From a bacterium (GTDB lineage: Archaea; Thermoplasmatota; Thermoplasmata; Lutacidiplasmatales; UBA184), in contig JAKBKR010000142.1 in NCBI GenBank assembly GCA_021832495.1, positions 1 through 6,053 on the forward strand: DNA of 6,053 nucleotides. Direction: 5' to 3'. Positions 5,465-6,053 of this stretch are shown here, piece by piece. Within the stretch, counting starts at the first letter, position 1; the number at the start of each line of letters is the position of its first letter. Position numbers and translations under genes: made by a program. The notes beneath the pieces are model-generated. The model was not told the origin of the DNA. It made no database searches and saw only the letters and a list, made by a program, of their open reading frames with translations.

Positions 5465-6053
5465 GGGCTGACTGCAGTTCCGAGATCAGCTCTCGAACGG
5501 AGGCAACTCTTGGGACGACCACGTGTGCGACCCCGGCCCGTTCCAAGGCTCGAGCCGTTGTCGGGCCGATGGCCCCGAAGAGGATTTGCGAGAATTCCGG
5601 TTCGAGGGATCGACCCGCGCCTTCAAGGTACCCTTGGAAGGCTCGCACCGTGTTCTCCGTGGTGAAGCCGAGCGCCCGTATCTGCCCCGTAGCGAGAAGA
5701 CGGGAGAGCTCTTCCTCGGCGCTTCCGCTGCGTTCCTCCCCGTAGACAGGTATTTCTTCGACCGGGATACCTCCCGCATCGAGCTCACGCAACATGTCTT
5801 GGCGATGGGAGATATTGGCGGGCCAGAGGACCTTACGCGCCCCTCGGGATCGGACCGCGGCTGCTAAGGACCGGCCGTCCGCCTGGGGAGGAATGAGGTC
5901 GACGGATATCCCATGACGCCCGAGCTCCTCGGCCGTCTGACCCCCGATCGCAGCCACACGCCACGGGTTGAAAGGGTTCGCTTCGGAAGGCGGATCCGGG
6001 TCCACTTCCATGAACGCCAGGGCAAACCGCACCGCGTTGGCGCTCGTGAACAC
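5403..6053 (-). CDS. hemD: Uroporphyrinogen-III synthase HemD (5' end beyond the right edge)
   Basis: Closes linear hydroxymethylbilane to uroporphyrinogen III with inversion of ring D, the branch point to siroheme, heme and other tetrapyrroles. The visible 216 residues begin at FTSANAV, which in full-length HemD (about 250-260 residues) follows roughly 45-60 residues of the first subdomain. The GTG at 6053 is therefore an internal codon, not the start. Family blocks are RVAAIGGQTAEELGRHGI, VLWPANISHRQDMLRELDAGG, IPVYGEE, ALGFTTENTVRAFQGYL, and FGAIGPTTARALERAGV near the C-terminus. The first of these and the last are the paired 'GxxTAxxLxxxG' elements of the two similar subdomains. The final residues (about SGSQDPACSERQPDNSPP) look like an unstructured extension, and they are the part encoded opposite rnhA. 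Whether other heme-pathway genes lie further right cannot be seen. Confidence 0.9.
   Translation of the reverse strand: MFTSANAVRFALAFMEVDPDPPSEANPFNPWRVAAIGGQTAEELGRHGISVDLIPPQADGRSLAAAVRSRGARKVLWPANISHRQDMLRELDAGGIPVEEIPVYGEERSGSAEEELSRLLATGQIRALGFTTENTVRAFQGYLEGAGRSLEPEFSQILFGAIGPTTARALERAGVAHVVVPRVASVRELISELQSALRSGSQDPACSERQPDNSPP

Noticed and set aside
6051..6053. GTG at the right edge as the hemD start
   Set aside because: It encodes the residue before FTSANAV, which lies well inside the first HemD subdomain, so about 45-60 residues must be encoded beyond the window.

Overview
The window looks like a chromosomal segment from an archaeon with a G+C-rich genome (roughly 60% by eye). The best guess is an uncultivated member of the Thermoplasmatota. 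The archaeal call rests on four things: TATA-like boxes about 27 bases upstream of start codons with almost no 5' leader, few good ribosome binding sites, an RNase HI without the bacterial extras, and a large sequon-rich surface protein held by one C-terminal membrane helix. The phylum is an inference from overall style, not a database match.

Layout from left to right: (1) positions 1-251, minus strand, the N-terminal end of a leucyl-tRNA synthetase cut by the left edge; (2) 252-325, a short divergent promoter region; (3) 326-955, plus strand, queE (7-carboxy-7-deazaguanine synthase, a radical SAM enzyme), which in archaea feeds archaeosine formation in tRNA; (4) 956-1172, a 217-base intergenic region with two perfect short inverted repeats, the second covering the likely TATA box of the next gene; (5) 1173-5060, plus strand, a 1295-residue secreted and membrane-anchored protein with an acid phosphatase/phospholipase C-type phosphoesterase domain, a PQQ-like beta-propeller, a PEGA domain, four PKD/Ig-like repeats each with a C-x9-C pair, and a C-terminal helix; (6) 5045-5464, plus strand, a compact RNase HI whose start lies inside the end of the surface protein gene; (7) 5403-6053, minus strand, most of uroporphyrinogen-III synthase (hemD), running off the right edge and overlapping the RNase HI gene tail to tail by 62 bases.

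The genes do not form one pathway. leuS and queE share only the theme of tRNA function. The surface phosphoesterase and RNase HI genes overlap and are probably on one transcript, which says more about compactness than shared function. hemD belongs to tetrapyrrole synthesis. I found no mobile element, CRISPR array, tRNA or rRNA, and no convincing undescribed multi-gene system. The most unusual item is the domain architecture of the large surface phosphoesterase, followed by the inverted repeat over its promoter and the coding overlap between the RNase HI gene and hemD.
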